A stretch of DNA of 35,092 nucleotides from Candidatus Cryptobacteroides intestinipullorum. Lineage in GTDB: Bacteria > Bacteroidota > Bacteroidia > Bacteroidales > UBA932. The notes under the pieces were generated by a model, which was given only the letters and a program-made list of their open reading frames with translations, was not told where the DNA came from and searched no databases. A program made the translations under genes and the position numbers. The stretch is from positions 1-35,092 of the forward strand of contig DVIP01000047.1 of the NCBI GenBank assembly GCA_018711225.1, given 5' to 3'. This document shows positions 8,474-16,984 of the stretch, piece after piece. Position 1 is the stretch's first letter. Each line of letters begins with the position of its first letter.

Positions 8474-9289
8474 ATGAAAACAGCAAGATACATATTCCTG
8501 CTTGCCGCCGCAGCTGCAGCATTCTCCGGATGCAATGACGGTATTGCTCCGGACTCTCCGGACAACGGCGGCGGAAACGAGGAGGAAGAGACCCCGGTCA
8601 TTCCTGAGATACCGGATGAGATCAATGAAGAGAATGTCTTCACCGTAGACTTCTTCACAGACCTCGGTTCGGAAGAAAGCTTCTTCGCGACAAGGGACTG
8701 GGAAGATGCAGTCAGCCACATTCAGGGACAGGAGGGCAAGGTGCCTGTAGCATACATGTTCGACAGGACCGACTTTGAGACAGGCAAGGCGAACCCTGCC
8801 GTACAGATAGCGTACGAGACCGGATACTGGCCGTATTTCGTACAGACCGAAAGCACTTCCGACATCACGGAAGGGACAGGCCTGGTGACTCCATACCAGA
8901 TAGAGGACTTCGACAGTGTTGTCCCGGGCGAAGGCGTATTCATGTCCGGTGTCACAATCCCGGTACCTCTGGAAAAATCAGTCTACACCGGTATCTACAC
9001 GACCACTCTGACCGAAGCCGGCCAGTTCAGCGTGATAGCGTCACAATGGACCGGGAGCAGACTCAATTCCGGAGTGACAGTCGGGAAAATCTCGTCGGGA
9101 ATCAAAGAAGCCGTATCCGAGACCGCCGCGAAAGACTTCCCTTCCCTGAGGCTTTTCTATGCCGGGACCGAAGGCAGTGCATACGACCTGTTCGTCCTCT
9201 GCCCCGCTGTATTTGCATGCCGGGAATTCGAGGAAGGAGACGGAAGCGCGCTTCCATACTGGCGCATCCATATCGAGAAAATCTACTGA
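8474..9289 (+). CDS. PUL lipoprotein of unknown function
   Basis: A 271-residue lipoprotein with lipobox FSGC (Cys20). After the Cys comes a low-complexity acidic/Gly linker (residues about 25-55, rich in G, E, P), typical of surface-tethered PUL lipoproteins in Bacteroidota. The folded part has aromatic-rich beta-like stretches (ETGYWPYFVQTE, VYTGIYTTTL, LPYWRIHIEKIY) and no motif that I recognise. Position between susD and the glycosidases, with the acidic tether, fits a surface glycan-binding protein. This is inference from context, not homology. It is sandwiched between two EEP genes with gaps of 6 and 2 nt, so it is surely in the same transcript. Confidence 0.75.
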   Translation: MKTARYIFLLAAAAAAFSGCNDGIAPDSPDNGGGNEEEETPVIPEIPDEINEENVFTVDFFTDLGSEESFFATRDWEDAVSHIQGQEGKVPVAYMFDRTDFETGKANPAVQIAYETGYWPYFVQTESTSDITEGTGLVTPYQIEDFDSVVPGEGVFMSGVTIPVPLEKSVYTGIYTTTLTEAGQFSVIASQWTGSRLNSGVTVGKISSGIKEAVSETAAKDFPSLRLFYAGTEGSAYDLFVLCPAVFACREFEEGDGSALPYWRIHIEKIY

Positions 9290-9291
9290 AC

Positions 9292-10107
9292 ATGAAAAGG
9301 ATATTGATATTGGCAACGGCCGCCATTGCAGGCCTGATGCCGGCGATGGCACAGGAATGTCCCGGTACGGACATCTGCGCCGCACAAGGAAAGGACACAC
9401 TGAAAGTAATGACCTACAACCTCCGCTTCGGGGAACTTGCCTCAATGTCTGATTTCGCGGACTTCATCAGCTCCGAAGACCCGGACATAGTGGCCCTGCA
9501 GGAATGCGACTGGGCCACATACAGGGAAAGGGCGCCCAAGCAGAACGGGGTCAGGTTCGTGAACGAGCTTGCCTGGCGGACAGGAATGTTCGGGCTCTAT
9601 GGCAAATCCATAGACTACAGGCAGGGGTATTACGGTATCGGGCTGCTCAGCAAATACCCGATAATCAGGTCTGAAAGGATCAGGCTTCCGGATTTCAATG
9701 ATGACGGAAGCAGGCGCAAGACGGAACCGCGGGTAATGCTGCTCGCTGAAATAGAGCTTCCGTCAGGCCGCACCGTAACTTTCGTTTGCACCCACCTTGA
9801 GGTGTCTTCATCGGAAGTAAGGACCATACAGGCCGAATTCATCAACAGGAAGATGGAAGACATATCACCGGCCATGCTCGCCGGGGACTTCAACGCCACC
9901 CCGGATTCCCCTGCCATAGCGGAAATCTCCAGGGAATGGACAAATCTCACCAATGACGACTTCACCATCAGCAGTACAAACCCTGTCAAGAAAATAGACT
10001 ACATATTCGGGAAGTCATCAGGAGGGATGAAAGTGCTTTCGACACGGACATGCTCCGGAATAACGCTTTCAGACCATCTGCCGATAGTATCGGTAATAGA
10101 ATTTTAG
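9292..10107 (+). CDS. Secreted endonuclease/exonuclease/phosphatase-fold enzyme (EEP 2)
   Basis: A 271-residue EEP-fold enzyme, paralogous to the one at 7637. The open frame extends upstream to 9046, but ATG 9292 (2 nt after the previous stop) begins a clean signal peptide ending MPAMAQ, so I chose it. Motifs: VMTYNLRFG (Asn43), VALQECD (Glu71), VCTHLEVSS (His168), LAGDFNATPDS (Asp199, Asn201), KKIDYIFG and LSDHLPI (Asp261, His262). All catalytic and metal-binding residues are intact, so it should be an active metal-dependent phosphoesterase in the periplasm or at the surface. Compared with EEP 1, the segment between Glu and His differs clearly (it has an insert with DFNDDGSRRKTEPR), which suggests a different substrate or leaving group. 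Confidence 0.9.
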   Translation: MKRILILATAAIAGLMPAMAQECPGTDICAAQGKDTLKVMTYNLRFGELASMSDFADFISSEDPDIVALQECDWATYRERAPKQNGVRFVNELAWRTGMFGLYGKSIDYRQGYYGIGLLSKYPIIRSERIRLPDFNDDGSRRKTEPRVMLLAEIELPSGRTVTFVCTHLEVSSSEVRTIQAEFINRKMEDISPAMLAGDFNATPDSPAIAEISREWTNLTNDDFTISSTNPVKKIDYIFGKSSGGMKVLSTRTCSGITLSDHLPIVSVIEF

Positions 10108-10142
10108 AATCACACATTACACACATTATTAACTTATCAGTT

Positions 10143-11396
10143 ATGAAAAAAATCATTTTGGTCGCTGCAATCGCGGTATTCGCATTCGCAGCATGCAACA
10201 AGGACAATGGAAATGAGAATGGCGGCGGGAACACGGTTCTCGAAGCCACATTTGAACTTTCCGGTGAAATAGGGGATCTGACATACGGGGAACCGGTAGC
10301 CGTGGAAGGTACACTGACTTCTGCCTCACCTATTGATGCCGTATCATTCACAGGCGTGGACGATGAAGGCAACGCAGTGGGCGAAGAGCAGAAATACGAG
10401 GCATCCGGTACTGAGATCAGCGGTGAATTCTTCCCGGACACCAAGGACATGACCCAGCTTCAGGTGACCCTCTATTCAGGCGATGCCAAGGCTTCGTTCA
10501 ACTTCCCTACAGGGACAGTGACAGGAGATGCCAAAGGTGACGTGTATATCAACAACACCGCACAGTTCATGGCAGACACTCTGGTGTTCACACACGAGAA
10601 CAGTCCTGAACTCTTCCCGGAAGAAAACACAGGCAACGGCTCTGACACCAAGTCATTCTTCTCCATGCACGGAGTCGAGATCGACGGACAGGTAGAGCAC
10701 ATACTCAGCCTCAACCAGCTGCGTTCCGTTGACGGACAAAATGCAAGCTTCGTATTCTGCAATGTGCTCCAGAACACGGCGAACAAGGGTACCATCACTG
10801 GACAGAGGGGATATGCCTTCCAGTATGCCTACAATCTGAGCGGCGGTACCATCGGACGCCAGTGCGATGCATACGAAGTGAACGGCCATGCAATAGTGCC
10901 GGACAATACCGACAGGAATTTCGGATTTTCACTGGTGCGCGGGGCATGGTATGAAGGATACGACGCCGACTTCTATACCGCAATAGACAGGATATTCGTC
11001 AACATCGGGGAGGCCAACACCAACTACGAGAAGCTCAAGGCATTCTGGCAGCTCGGAGAACTCCAGAGGACATACGACAATGCCACACTCGGAGAGGAAA
11101 ACGAGCCTACAAACATCGCTACTCAGACTTATCTGCGCCACTACCTTGATGCCGGCACAAAAACGGCAGGAGACGCAAGGGAGAACTTCCGTGCAGGTGA
11201 CTACATCATCATCCGCAGCCAGAGAGGCACTGCAGAAAACCCTGAGTATTACTACGGTATCATGCAGATCCGCCAGATACCTGACATTACCGGCGTCCTT
11301 GATGCCAACGGAGACTTCGACCCTGAGCTGACACCATCACTCTTCCTCAAGCCGTTCTACCTCGACATCAAGACACAGTGTGAAATCCTTGACTGA
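10143..11396 (+). CDS. PUL lipoprotein of unknown function, second
   Basis: A 417-residue lipoprotein. ATG 10143 gives MKKIILVAAIAVFAFAAC with lipobox FAAC (Cys18); the frame is open further upstream but that part overlaps EEP 2 and lacks a signal peptide. A Gly/Asn-rich spacer (NGNENGGGN) follows the Cys. Residues about 30-125 look like an Ig-like beta domain (FELSGEIGDLTYGEPVAVEG). The remaining 290 residues are a mixed domain with many aromatic residues and no motif known to me. Together with the lipoprotein at 8474 it is a candidate surface glycan-binding protein of the PUL. Gaps are 35 nt upstream and 27 nt downstream, short enough for one operon. Confidence 0.75.
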   Translation: MKKIILVAAIAVFAFAACNKDNGNENGGGNTVLEATFELSGEIGDLTYGEPVAVEGTLTSASPIDAVSFTGVDDEGNAVGEEQKYEASGTEISGEFFPDTKDMTQLQVTLYSGDAKASFNFPTGTVTGDAKGDVYINNTAQFMADTLVFTHENSPELFPEENTGNGSDTKSFFSMHGVEIDGQVEHILSLNQLRSVDGQNASFVFCNVLQNTANKGTITGQRGYAFQYAYNLSGGTIGRQCDAYEVNGHAIVPDNTDRNFGFSLVRGAWYEGYDADFYTAIDRIFVNIGEANTNYEKLKAFWQLGELQRTYDNATLGEENEPTNIATQTYLRHYLDAGTKTAGDARENFRAGDYIIIRSQRGTAENPEYYYGIMQIRQIPDITGVLDANGDFDPELTPSLFLKPFYLDIKTQCEILD

Positions 11397-11423
11397 CGTT
11401 ACAAGAAAAAAGGATAATATATT

Positions 11424-13583
11424 ATGAAGGCACCATTGCATATACTGACCTGTGCAGCTGTCATGATGGCGGCTGCGGGCTGCTGCCGGGAAACCGTGAC
11501 CGGGGAAATGCTCGAAGCATCGGAAGAAGCGATTGTCCGGTGGGCAGGAACATCCGCTAATATAGAACTCGCCCTCTGCGACAAGACAGACGACGGCAGA
11601 GACACTTTCTCGGTCAAGGCAGCTGACGGCGAACTTTCCATCACAGGCAGCAGCCCGTCGGCTATATGCTATGCCTTCAATCTCTATCTGCGTGAAGCAT
11701 GCAATTCAATGGTCACCTGCAGCGGAGAGCACCTGTCTCTCCCGGGCAGGTGGCCTGATTATAACGTATCCGGAGAATCCCCGTACAGGCTGAGATACTT
11801 CCTCAATGTATGCACCTTCGGATATACCGCACCTTACTGGGACTGGGACAGATGGTCCGAAGAGATAGACTGGATGGCCATGCACGGAGTGAACATGCCG
11901 CTGGCAAGCGTAGCTTCAGAGGCCATTGCCAGAAGGGTGTGGATGAAACTCGGGCTGACTTCAGAAGAAGTTGATTCGTTCTTCACCGGTCCTGCACACC
12001 TCCCGTGGCACAGGATGGGCAATATCAACTCCTTCGACGGGCCGCTTGACGAAGAGTGGCATGAATCCCAGATAGAACTCCAGCACAGAATACTGGACAG
12101 GATGCGCTCTCTCGGCATGGAGCCTGTGGCACCGGCATTTGCAGGATTCATACCTCCGGCATTCCTTGAGAAACATCCGGAAATACGGGCCAGCCGCCTC
12201 GAATGGGGAGGATTCCCGGAAAAATACAATGTATGCGTGCTTGCCCCGGATTCTCCTTATTTCGAAAAAATCGGGAAAATGTTCATTCAGGAATGGGAAA
12301 ATGAATTCGGAAAGGCAAAGTACTGGCTGTCCGACAGCTTCAACGAGATGAAACTCCCTGTGGACGAGAACGACACCACGGCCAAGCATGAACTTCTGGC
12401 ACAGTACGGCAATGCCATCTGGTCTTCCATCCGTGCCGGGGATCCGGATGCGGTATGGGTCACGCAAGGATGGACATTCGGATACCAGCACGACTTCTGG
12501 GACAAGGAAAGCCTTCAGGCCCTGCTCTCGGAAGTGCCGGACGACAGACTCATCATAGTGGACCTGGGGAATGACTACCCGAAATGGGTATGGCACACGG
12601 AACAGACATGGAAGGTGCATGAAGGATTCTACGGCAAGCAGTGGATATTCAGCTATGTGCCCAATTTCGGAGGCAAGACCCTGCCGACAGGAGACCTGGC
12701 CATGTATGCCTCAGCCTCATCCGAGGCACTTGCTTCAGATTACGGCAAGACACTTGCGGGCTTCGGATCCGCACCTGAAGGCATCGACAACAACGATGTT
12801 ATCTACGAACTCCTCGCAGACATGGGCTGGACAAGGGGAAGCATCGACCTTGACAGCTGGATCGAGGGATATTGCAACGCCCGCTACGGATACAGCGGAG
12901 ATGAAATGAAAGATGCATGGAAAATTTTCAGGGAAACCGTATATTCGTCATTGTATTCATATCCGAGGTACACATGGCAGACGGTAGTCCCTGACAAGAG
13001 AAGAATAAGCGCACACGACATAGACGACGATTTCGGGAAGGCAGTGAAACTCTTCCTGTCCTGCAGCGACAAATGTGCAGGCTCGCCGCTATATGTCGAC
13101 GACGCCATTGAATTCACGGCTTTCTGGCTCGGAGAACTTGCGGACAGGCATTACGAAAAGTCGCTTGCCGCACTCGGGAGCGGAAAGGACGCGGAGGCTG
13201 AAAAGGAGCTCGGGAAGACAATATCCATACTCAGGAATGCAGACAAGCTTCTCGCTGCACATTCTGACAGGAATCTCGGCGACTGGGTATCATACGCGCG
13301 CGGATGCTCCGAAGACAAGGACATGCAGGACAAGTATGAAGCAAATGCCAAAAGGCTCATCACCACATGGGGCGGATGGCAGGAGGACTATGCGGCGCGC
13401 TACTGGTCCGGACTGATATCCGACTACTATATACCGCGGATCGAACTCTGGCACGGGACAAGGGATGCAGGACTTCTTGACAGATGGGAAGAAAAATGGA
13501 TACAGACACCATATAATGCAGACCCACAGCCGTTTGCCAATCCCCTGAAGGCAGCGGGGAAGCTTCTTGAGACAACAGAATAA
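11424..13583 (+). CDS. GH89 alpha-N-acetylglucosaminidase-like lipoprotein (diverged paralogue)
   Basis: A 719-residue GH89 (NAGLU) family protein with lipobox AAGC (Cys20). GH89 enzymes release terminal alpha-linked GlcNAc. The small N-terminal NAGLU domain (about 40-110), the TIM-barrel (about 120-470, beginning YRLRYFLNVCTFGY) and the helical C-terminal domain (about 475-719) are all present. Both catalytic acids are in the expected motifs: Glu308 in SDSFNEM and Glu452 in APEGIDNND. Several usually conserved pocket segments differ: the GNL-x-x-WGGPLP stretch is GNINSFDGPLD (200-210), and the MPL-x-x-TGQ stretch is MPLASVASEA (158-167). It is probably active but with altered substrate preference. 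It is followed directly by a second GH89 gene with canonical versions of these segments. Confidence 0.93.
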   Translation: MKAPLHILTCAAVMMAAAGCCRETVTGEMLEASEEAIVRWAGTSANIELALCDKTDDGRDTFSVKAADGELSITGSSPSAICYAFNLYLREACNSMVTCSGEHLSLPGRWPDYNVSGESPYRLRYFLNVCTFGYTAPYWDWDRWSEEIDWMAMHGVNMPLASVASEAIARRVWMKLGLTSEEVDSFFTGPAHLPWHRMGNINSFDGPLDEEWHESQIELQHRILDRMRSLGMEPVAPAFAGFIPPAFLEKHPEIRASRLEWGGFPEKYNVCVLAPDSPYFEKIGKMFIQEWENEFGKAKYWLSDSFNEMKLPVDENDTTAKHELLAQYGNAIWSSIRAGDPDAVWVTQGWTFGYQHDFWDKESLQALLSEVPDDRLIIVDLGNDYPKWVWHTEQTWKVHEGFYGKQWIFSYVPNFGGKTLPTGDLAMYASASSEALASDYGKTLAGFGSAPEGIDNNDVIYELLADMGWTRGSIDLDSWIEGYCNARYGYSGDEMKDAWKIFRETVYSSLYSYPRYTWQTVVPDKRRISAHDIDDDFGKAVKLFLSCSDKCAGSPLYVDDAIEFTAFWLGELADRHYEKSLAALGSGKDAEAEKELGKTISILRNADKLLAAHSDRNLGDWVSYARGCSEDKDMQDKYEANAKRLITTWGGWQEDYAARYWSGLISDYYIPRIELWHGTRDAGLLDRWEEKWIQTPYNADPQPFANPLKAAGKLLETTE

Positions 13584-13608
13584 AAATTTTTCCAGACACA
13601 TAATTATA

Positions 13609-15837
13609 ATGAATACCAGAACTATACTGACATTAGCCATCACCTCTGCATTTTTCCTGTGCAGCTGCATGGCAGAAGACAGTGCCGTGAAGACGGACTT
13701 TTCACTGAACGAACAGGAGAAAGCGGCGGAAGCCCTTGTAGCCCGTGTGACCGGCGGACATGCGGAAGACTTTGCTGTCAAGATCACAGAGACCAGGAAA
13801 GACGGCAGGGACTGGTTCTCGTACTACGCCGGGAAAAACGGGAAGATCGTCCTTGAGGGCAACAACGGCATCAGCGTGGCAAGCGCCCTCGGAGACTACC
13901 TCAAGGACCGCTGCGGCTGGCACTTGAGCTGGTGCGGGTCGGACACGGCCCTGCCGGAAGTGCTGCCGGTCCCTGAAGACACGGTGTCCAGGACATCCCC
14001 GTACAAGTACAGATATTACCTGAACTACTGCACATTCAACTATACCATGAGCTGGTGGGATGAAGAAAGATGGCAGAAGGAGATAGACTTCATGGCACTC
14101 AACGGTATCAACATGCCTCTGGCGGTGACCGGACAGAACACCGTATGGCAGAAAGTCTACAGGCGCCTCGGCTTCACCGATGAGGACCTGGAGTCATTCT
14201 TCAGCGGGCCGGCATATTTCAACTGGTTCTGGATGGGCAACCTCGACGGATGGGGCGGACCCCTTCCTCAGAGCTTCATCGACAGGCATGAGGAGCTGCA
14301 GAAATACATTCTTCACGCTGAAAGGTCCCTCGGCATGACGCCGGTGCTGCCGGCCTTCACAGGACATGTGCCTCCTGCCTTTGAAAAGAAATTCCCGGAC
14401 GCCCATATCAGGAAGACAGACTGGGTGAATTTCCCTGAGGTATCCATCCTCGATCCCGATGAAGAACTGTTCGGCGAAATCGGGAAAATGTTCATTGAAG
14501 AACAGACGGCATTGTACGGGACCAACCATTACTACACTGCAGACACATTCAACGAGAACCTGCCTCCGACAAACGATCCTGAATTCCTCGGGAAAATCAG
14601 CGGGAAGGTCTACCAGTCCATGGCATCGGCCGACCCGGAAGCGACATGGGTGATGCAGGGATGGCTTTTCTACCATGAACGTGAATTCTGGGGAGACAAG
14701 GAAATCAAGGCACTTCTCGGTGCGGTGCCGGATGACAGGATGCTTATTCTGGACCTCTGGAGCGAGAGATATCCGGTATGGAGCCGGACAGATGCGTATT
14801 ACGGCAAACCGTGGATATGGTGCATGCTCCACAACTTCGGGCAGAACATCACCATGTCAGGCAATGCATCCAGTGTGGCCGAAGGGCCGGCAGCTGCACT
14901 CAGAGACCCGGCTGCAGGGAAATTCATGGGTATCGGGCTTACCATGGAAGGGATAGAGCAGACTCCTGTCATGTATGCGCTCATGCTGGAAAATGTCTGG
15001 AGGGACACCCCGATAGACAAAGACGAATTCATACATGAGTATTTCGGCAACCGTTACGGACAGGATGACCCAAGAGCCTTCAAGGCATGGAAAATCCTCT
15101 TCGGGTCAGTGTTCGAGAATACTCAGAACAACGGCGGGCCGGAATCCATCATCACAGGAAGACCTACATTCAAGAAAAATCCCGGGGGCACCACCACGAC
15201 CAGGCTGCATTATGACAACTCGGATCTCACGGAAGCCTGGGACCTGCTTGTCTCCGCTGCGGATTCACTCGGAGACAGGGACGGGTACAGGTATGACATC
15301 GTGGACATCACTCGTCAGGTGCTTGCGAACCACGCCTCAGACGTTCAGCAGAAGGCCGCGGCAGCATACCACAGGAAAAACCTGCCGGAATTTGAAAAAT
15401 ACGCGGCAGAGTTCCTTGCACTCATCGATGACATGGACAGGCTGCTCGCTACAAGAAGCGAATTCCTGCTCGGCAGATGGCTCGAAGCGGCAAAACACAT
15501 GGGTGCCACGCCGGAAGAAAAGGCCCTGTACGAACATAACGCCAGGAACCTGCTGACCCTCTGGGGCAACCGCGAATGTTATCTCCACGACTATGCATGC
15601 AGGCAATGGTCCGGCATGATGTCAGGCTTCTACCGCCCAAGATGGGAAATGTTCTTCGACACGGCAACGGAAGCCCTCCGCTCCGGCAAAGAAATGGACG
15701 GGAAGGCCTTCGAAGAGAAATGCAAGGACTGGGAATGGGAATGGAAGGAAAGCTCAGAGAGCTATCCTTCCACACCTTCAGGAGACGAAATAGAAGAATG
15801 CAGGCACATATATGAAAAATATCGTAGTAGCATCTGA
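13609..15837 (+). CDS. GH89 alpha-N-acetylglucosaminidase lipoprotein (canonical paralogue)
   Basis: A 742-residue GH89 lipoprotein. ATG 13609 yields MNTRTILTL...LCSC with Cys20 as lipid anchor; a frame extension to TTG 13567 overlaps the previous gene and spoils the signal peptide. Domain order is as in human NAGLU: N-terminal domain (about 35-120), TIM barrel (about 130-460, YRYYLNYCTFNYTMSWW) and helical C-terminal domain. Catalytic residues are Glu316 in TADTFNEN and Glu447 in GLTMEGIEQ. Pocket motifs MPLAVTGQNTVW and NLDGWGGPLP match the family norm. It should remove terminal alpha-GlcNAc from glycans at the cell surface or in the periplasm. Its last 26 nt overlap the glycerate kinase gene in another frame. 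Confidence 0.95.
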   Translation: MNTRTILTLAITSAFFLCSCMAEDSAVKTDFSLNEQEKAAEALVARVTGGHAEDFAVKITETRKDGRDWFSYYAGKNGKIVLEGNNGISVASALGDYLKDRCGWHLSWCGSDTALPEVLPVPEDTVSRTSPYKYRYYLNYCTFNYTMSWWDEERWQKEIDFMALNGINMPLAVTGQNTVWQKVYRRLGFTDEDLESFFSGPAYFNWFWMGNLDGWGGPLPQSFIDRHEELQKYILHAERSLGMTPVLPAFTGHVPPAFEKKFPDAHIRKTDWVNFPEVSILDPDEELFGEIGKMFIEEQTALYGTNHYYTADTFNENLPPTNDPEFLGKISGKVYQSMASADPEATWVMQGWLFYHEREFWGDKEIKALLGAVPDDRMLILDLWSERYPVWSRTDAYYGKPWIWCMLHNFGQNITMSGNASSVAEGPAAALRDPAAGKFMGIGLTMEGIEQTPVMYALMLENVWRDTPIDKDEFIHEYFGNRYGQDDPRAFKAWKILFGSVFENTQNNGGPESIITGRPTFKKNPGGTTTTRLHYDNSDLTEAWDLLVSAADSLGDRDGYRYDIVDITRQVLANHASDVQQKAAAAYHRKNLPEFEKYAAEFLALIDDMDRLLATRSEFLLGRWLEAAKHMGATPEEKALYEHNARNLLTLWGNRECYLHDYACRQWSGMMSGFYRPRWEMFFDTATEALRSGKEMDGKAFEEKCKDWEWEWKESSESYPSTPSGDEIEECRHIYEKYRSSI

Positions 15838-16984
15838 CTCCTTCAAGGGGTCACTGACTTCGGAAGAAGTTGCGGAAGCCGCAGCTGAAGGCATCAGGGC
15901 GGTATTTCCGGAATGCAATGTCACCAGGATATGCATAGCTGACGGCGGCGAGGGCACGACAGAAGCCCTCGTCAGGGCGCTCGGCGGAGAATCCGTACAG
16001 GTGGATGTCCATGATCCCCTGATGCGTCCGATGAAGGCGACCTACGGAATTACAGGCCACGGCCGTACCCTGCCGGACGGCAGTTGTGCAGGCAGGACAG
16101 CCATCATGGAGATGTCTGCGGCAAGCGGACTCCCCCTGCTTGCCCCTGAAGAGCGCGACCCGATGAAAACCACCACATTCGGGACAGGAGAGATGATCAT
16201 GGATGCATACCGGAGAGGATGCACCCGCTTTCTGCTCGGAATAGGAGGCAGCGCTACCAACGACGCCGGCACGGGGATGCTCTCCGCACTCGGGGCAAGA
16301 TTCCTCGACAAGGACGGGAACATACTGGAAGGCACAGGGGAAAACCTGGCCAGGATGACAGCCGTGGACATGAGCGGAGTGCCGGAGGGTATAATCAAGG
16401 CCTGGTTCGACGTGGCATGCGATGTTGACAACCCTTTCTGCGGGCCGGAAGGTGCAGCATATATTTTCGCTCCGCAGAAAGGAGCGGGGCCTGACACGGT
16501 AAGGCTTCTCGACAAGGGCATGGAATCATTTGCCGAAATGACACGGAAAGTGTGCGGACAAGACATAAGGACAATGAAAGGGGCCGGAGCTGCAGGCGGA
16601 CTTGGAGGAGCCCTGGCGGCATATCTCGGTGCAAGGCTTGTCCCGGGGTCGGAAATGATACTCGATGCCGTCGGCTTTGACAGCCTGGCAGCCGGTGCAG
16701 ACCTCGTGATCACGGGAGAAGGCAGGATAGACAGGCAGACTTCCATGGGAAAGGTGCCTTCGGCTGTCCTGAAACGGGCTTCGGCACTTGGAATCCCGGT
16801 AATAGCCATAGCAGGCTGCATCGGGGAAGACATGGAGACAAGCCAGGGCTTCGCCGCCGTATTCCCTGTCACCCCGTACGGTATGGACAAGGATGAAGCG
16901 ATGAGACCGTCCACCTCTTCCGCAAATGTAAGAAGGACAGTGCACCAGATAATGAACGTCATCAGGATTTCCGGAAATGAGTAG
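15812..16984 (+). CDS. Glycerate kinase (GlxK/GarK family)
   Basis: A 390-residue cytoplasmic kinase that phosphorylates D-glycerate to 2- or 3-phosphoglycerate for entry into lower glycolysis. It starts with the family signature KNIVVASDSFKGSLTS, then IADGGEGTTEAL (43-53), GIGGSATNDAGTGM (143-156), ACDVDNPFCGPEGAA (202-216) and ITGEGRIDRQTSMGKVP (300-316). Length is normal. The start codon lies 26 nt inside the GH89 gene and its stop overlaps the permease start by 8 nt, so it is translationally tied to both. A kinase of this type is unusual in a PUL. It implies that glycerate, or a closely related acid, is a product of the degraded substrate. The exact phosphorylation position cannot be read from sequence. 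Confidence 0.93.
   Translation: MKNIVVASDSFKGSLTSEEVAEAAAEGIRAVFPECNVTRICIADGGEGTTEALVRALGGESVQVDVHDPLMRPMKATYGITGHGRTLPDGSCAGRTAIMEMSAASGLPLLAPEERDPMKTTTFGTGEMIMDAYRRGCTRFLLGIGGSATNDAGTGMLSALGARFLDKDGNILEGTGENLARMTAVDMSGVPEGIIKAWFDVACDVDNPFCGPEGAAYIFAPQKGAGPDTVRLLDKGMESFAEMTRKVCGQDIRTMKGAGAAGGLGGALAAYLGARLVPGSEMILDAVGFDSLAAGADLVITGEGRIDRQTSMGKVPSAVLKRASALGIPVIAIAGCIGEDMETSQGFAAVFPVTPYGMDKDEAMRPSTSSANVRRTVHQIMNVIRISGNE

Noticed and set aside
9046..9291. Longer N-terminus for EEP 2
   Set aside because: The extra residues overlap the lipoprotein gene in another frame, are Arg-rich, and would hide a clean signal peptide starting at 9292.
13567..13608. TTG start for the second GH89 gene
   Set aside because: It overlaps the first GH89 gene and gives a polar leader; ATG 13609 gives a standard lipoprotein signal.
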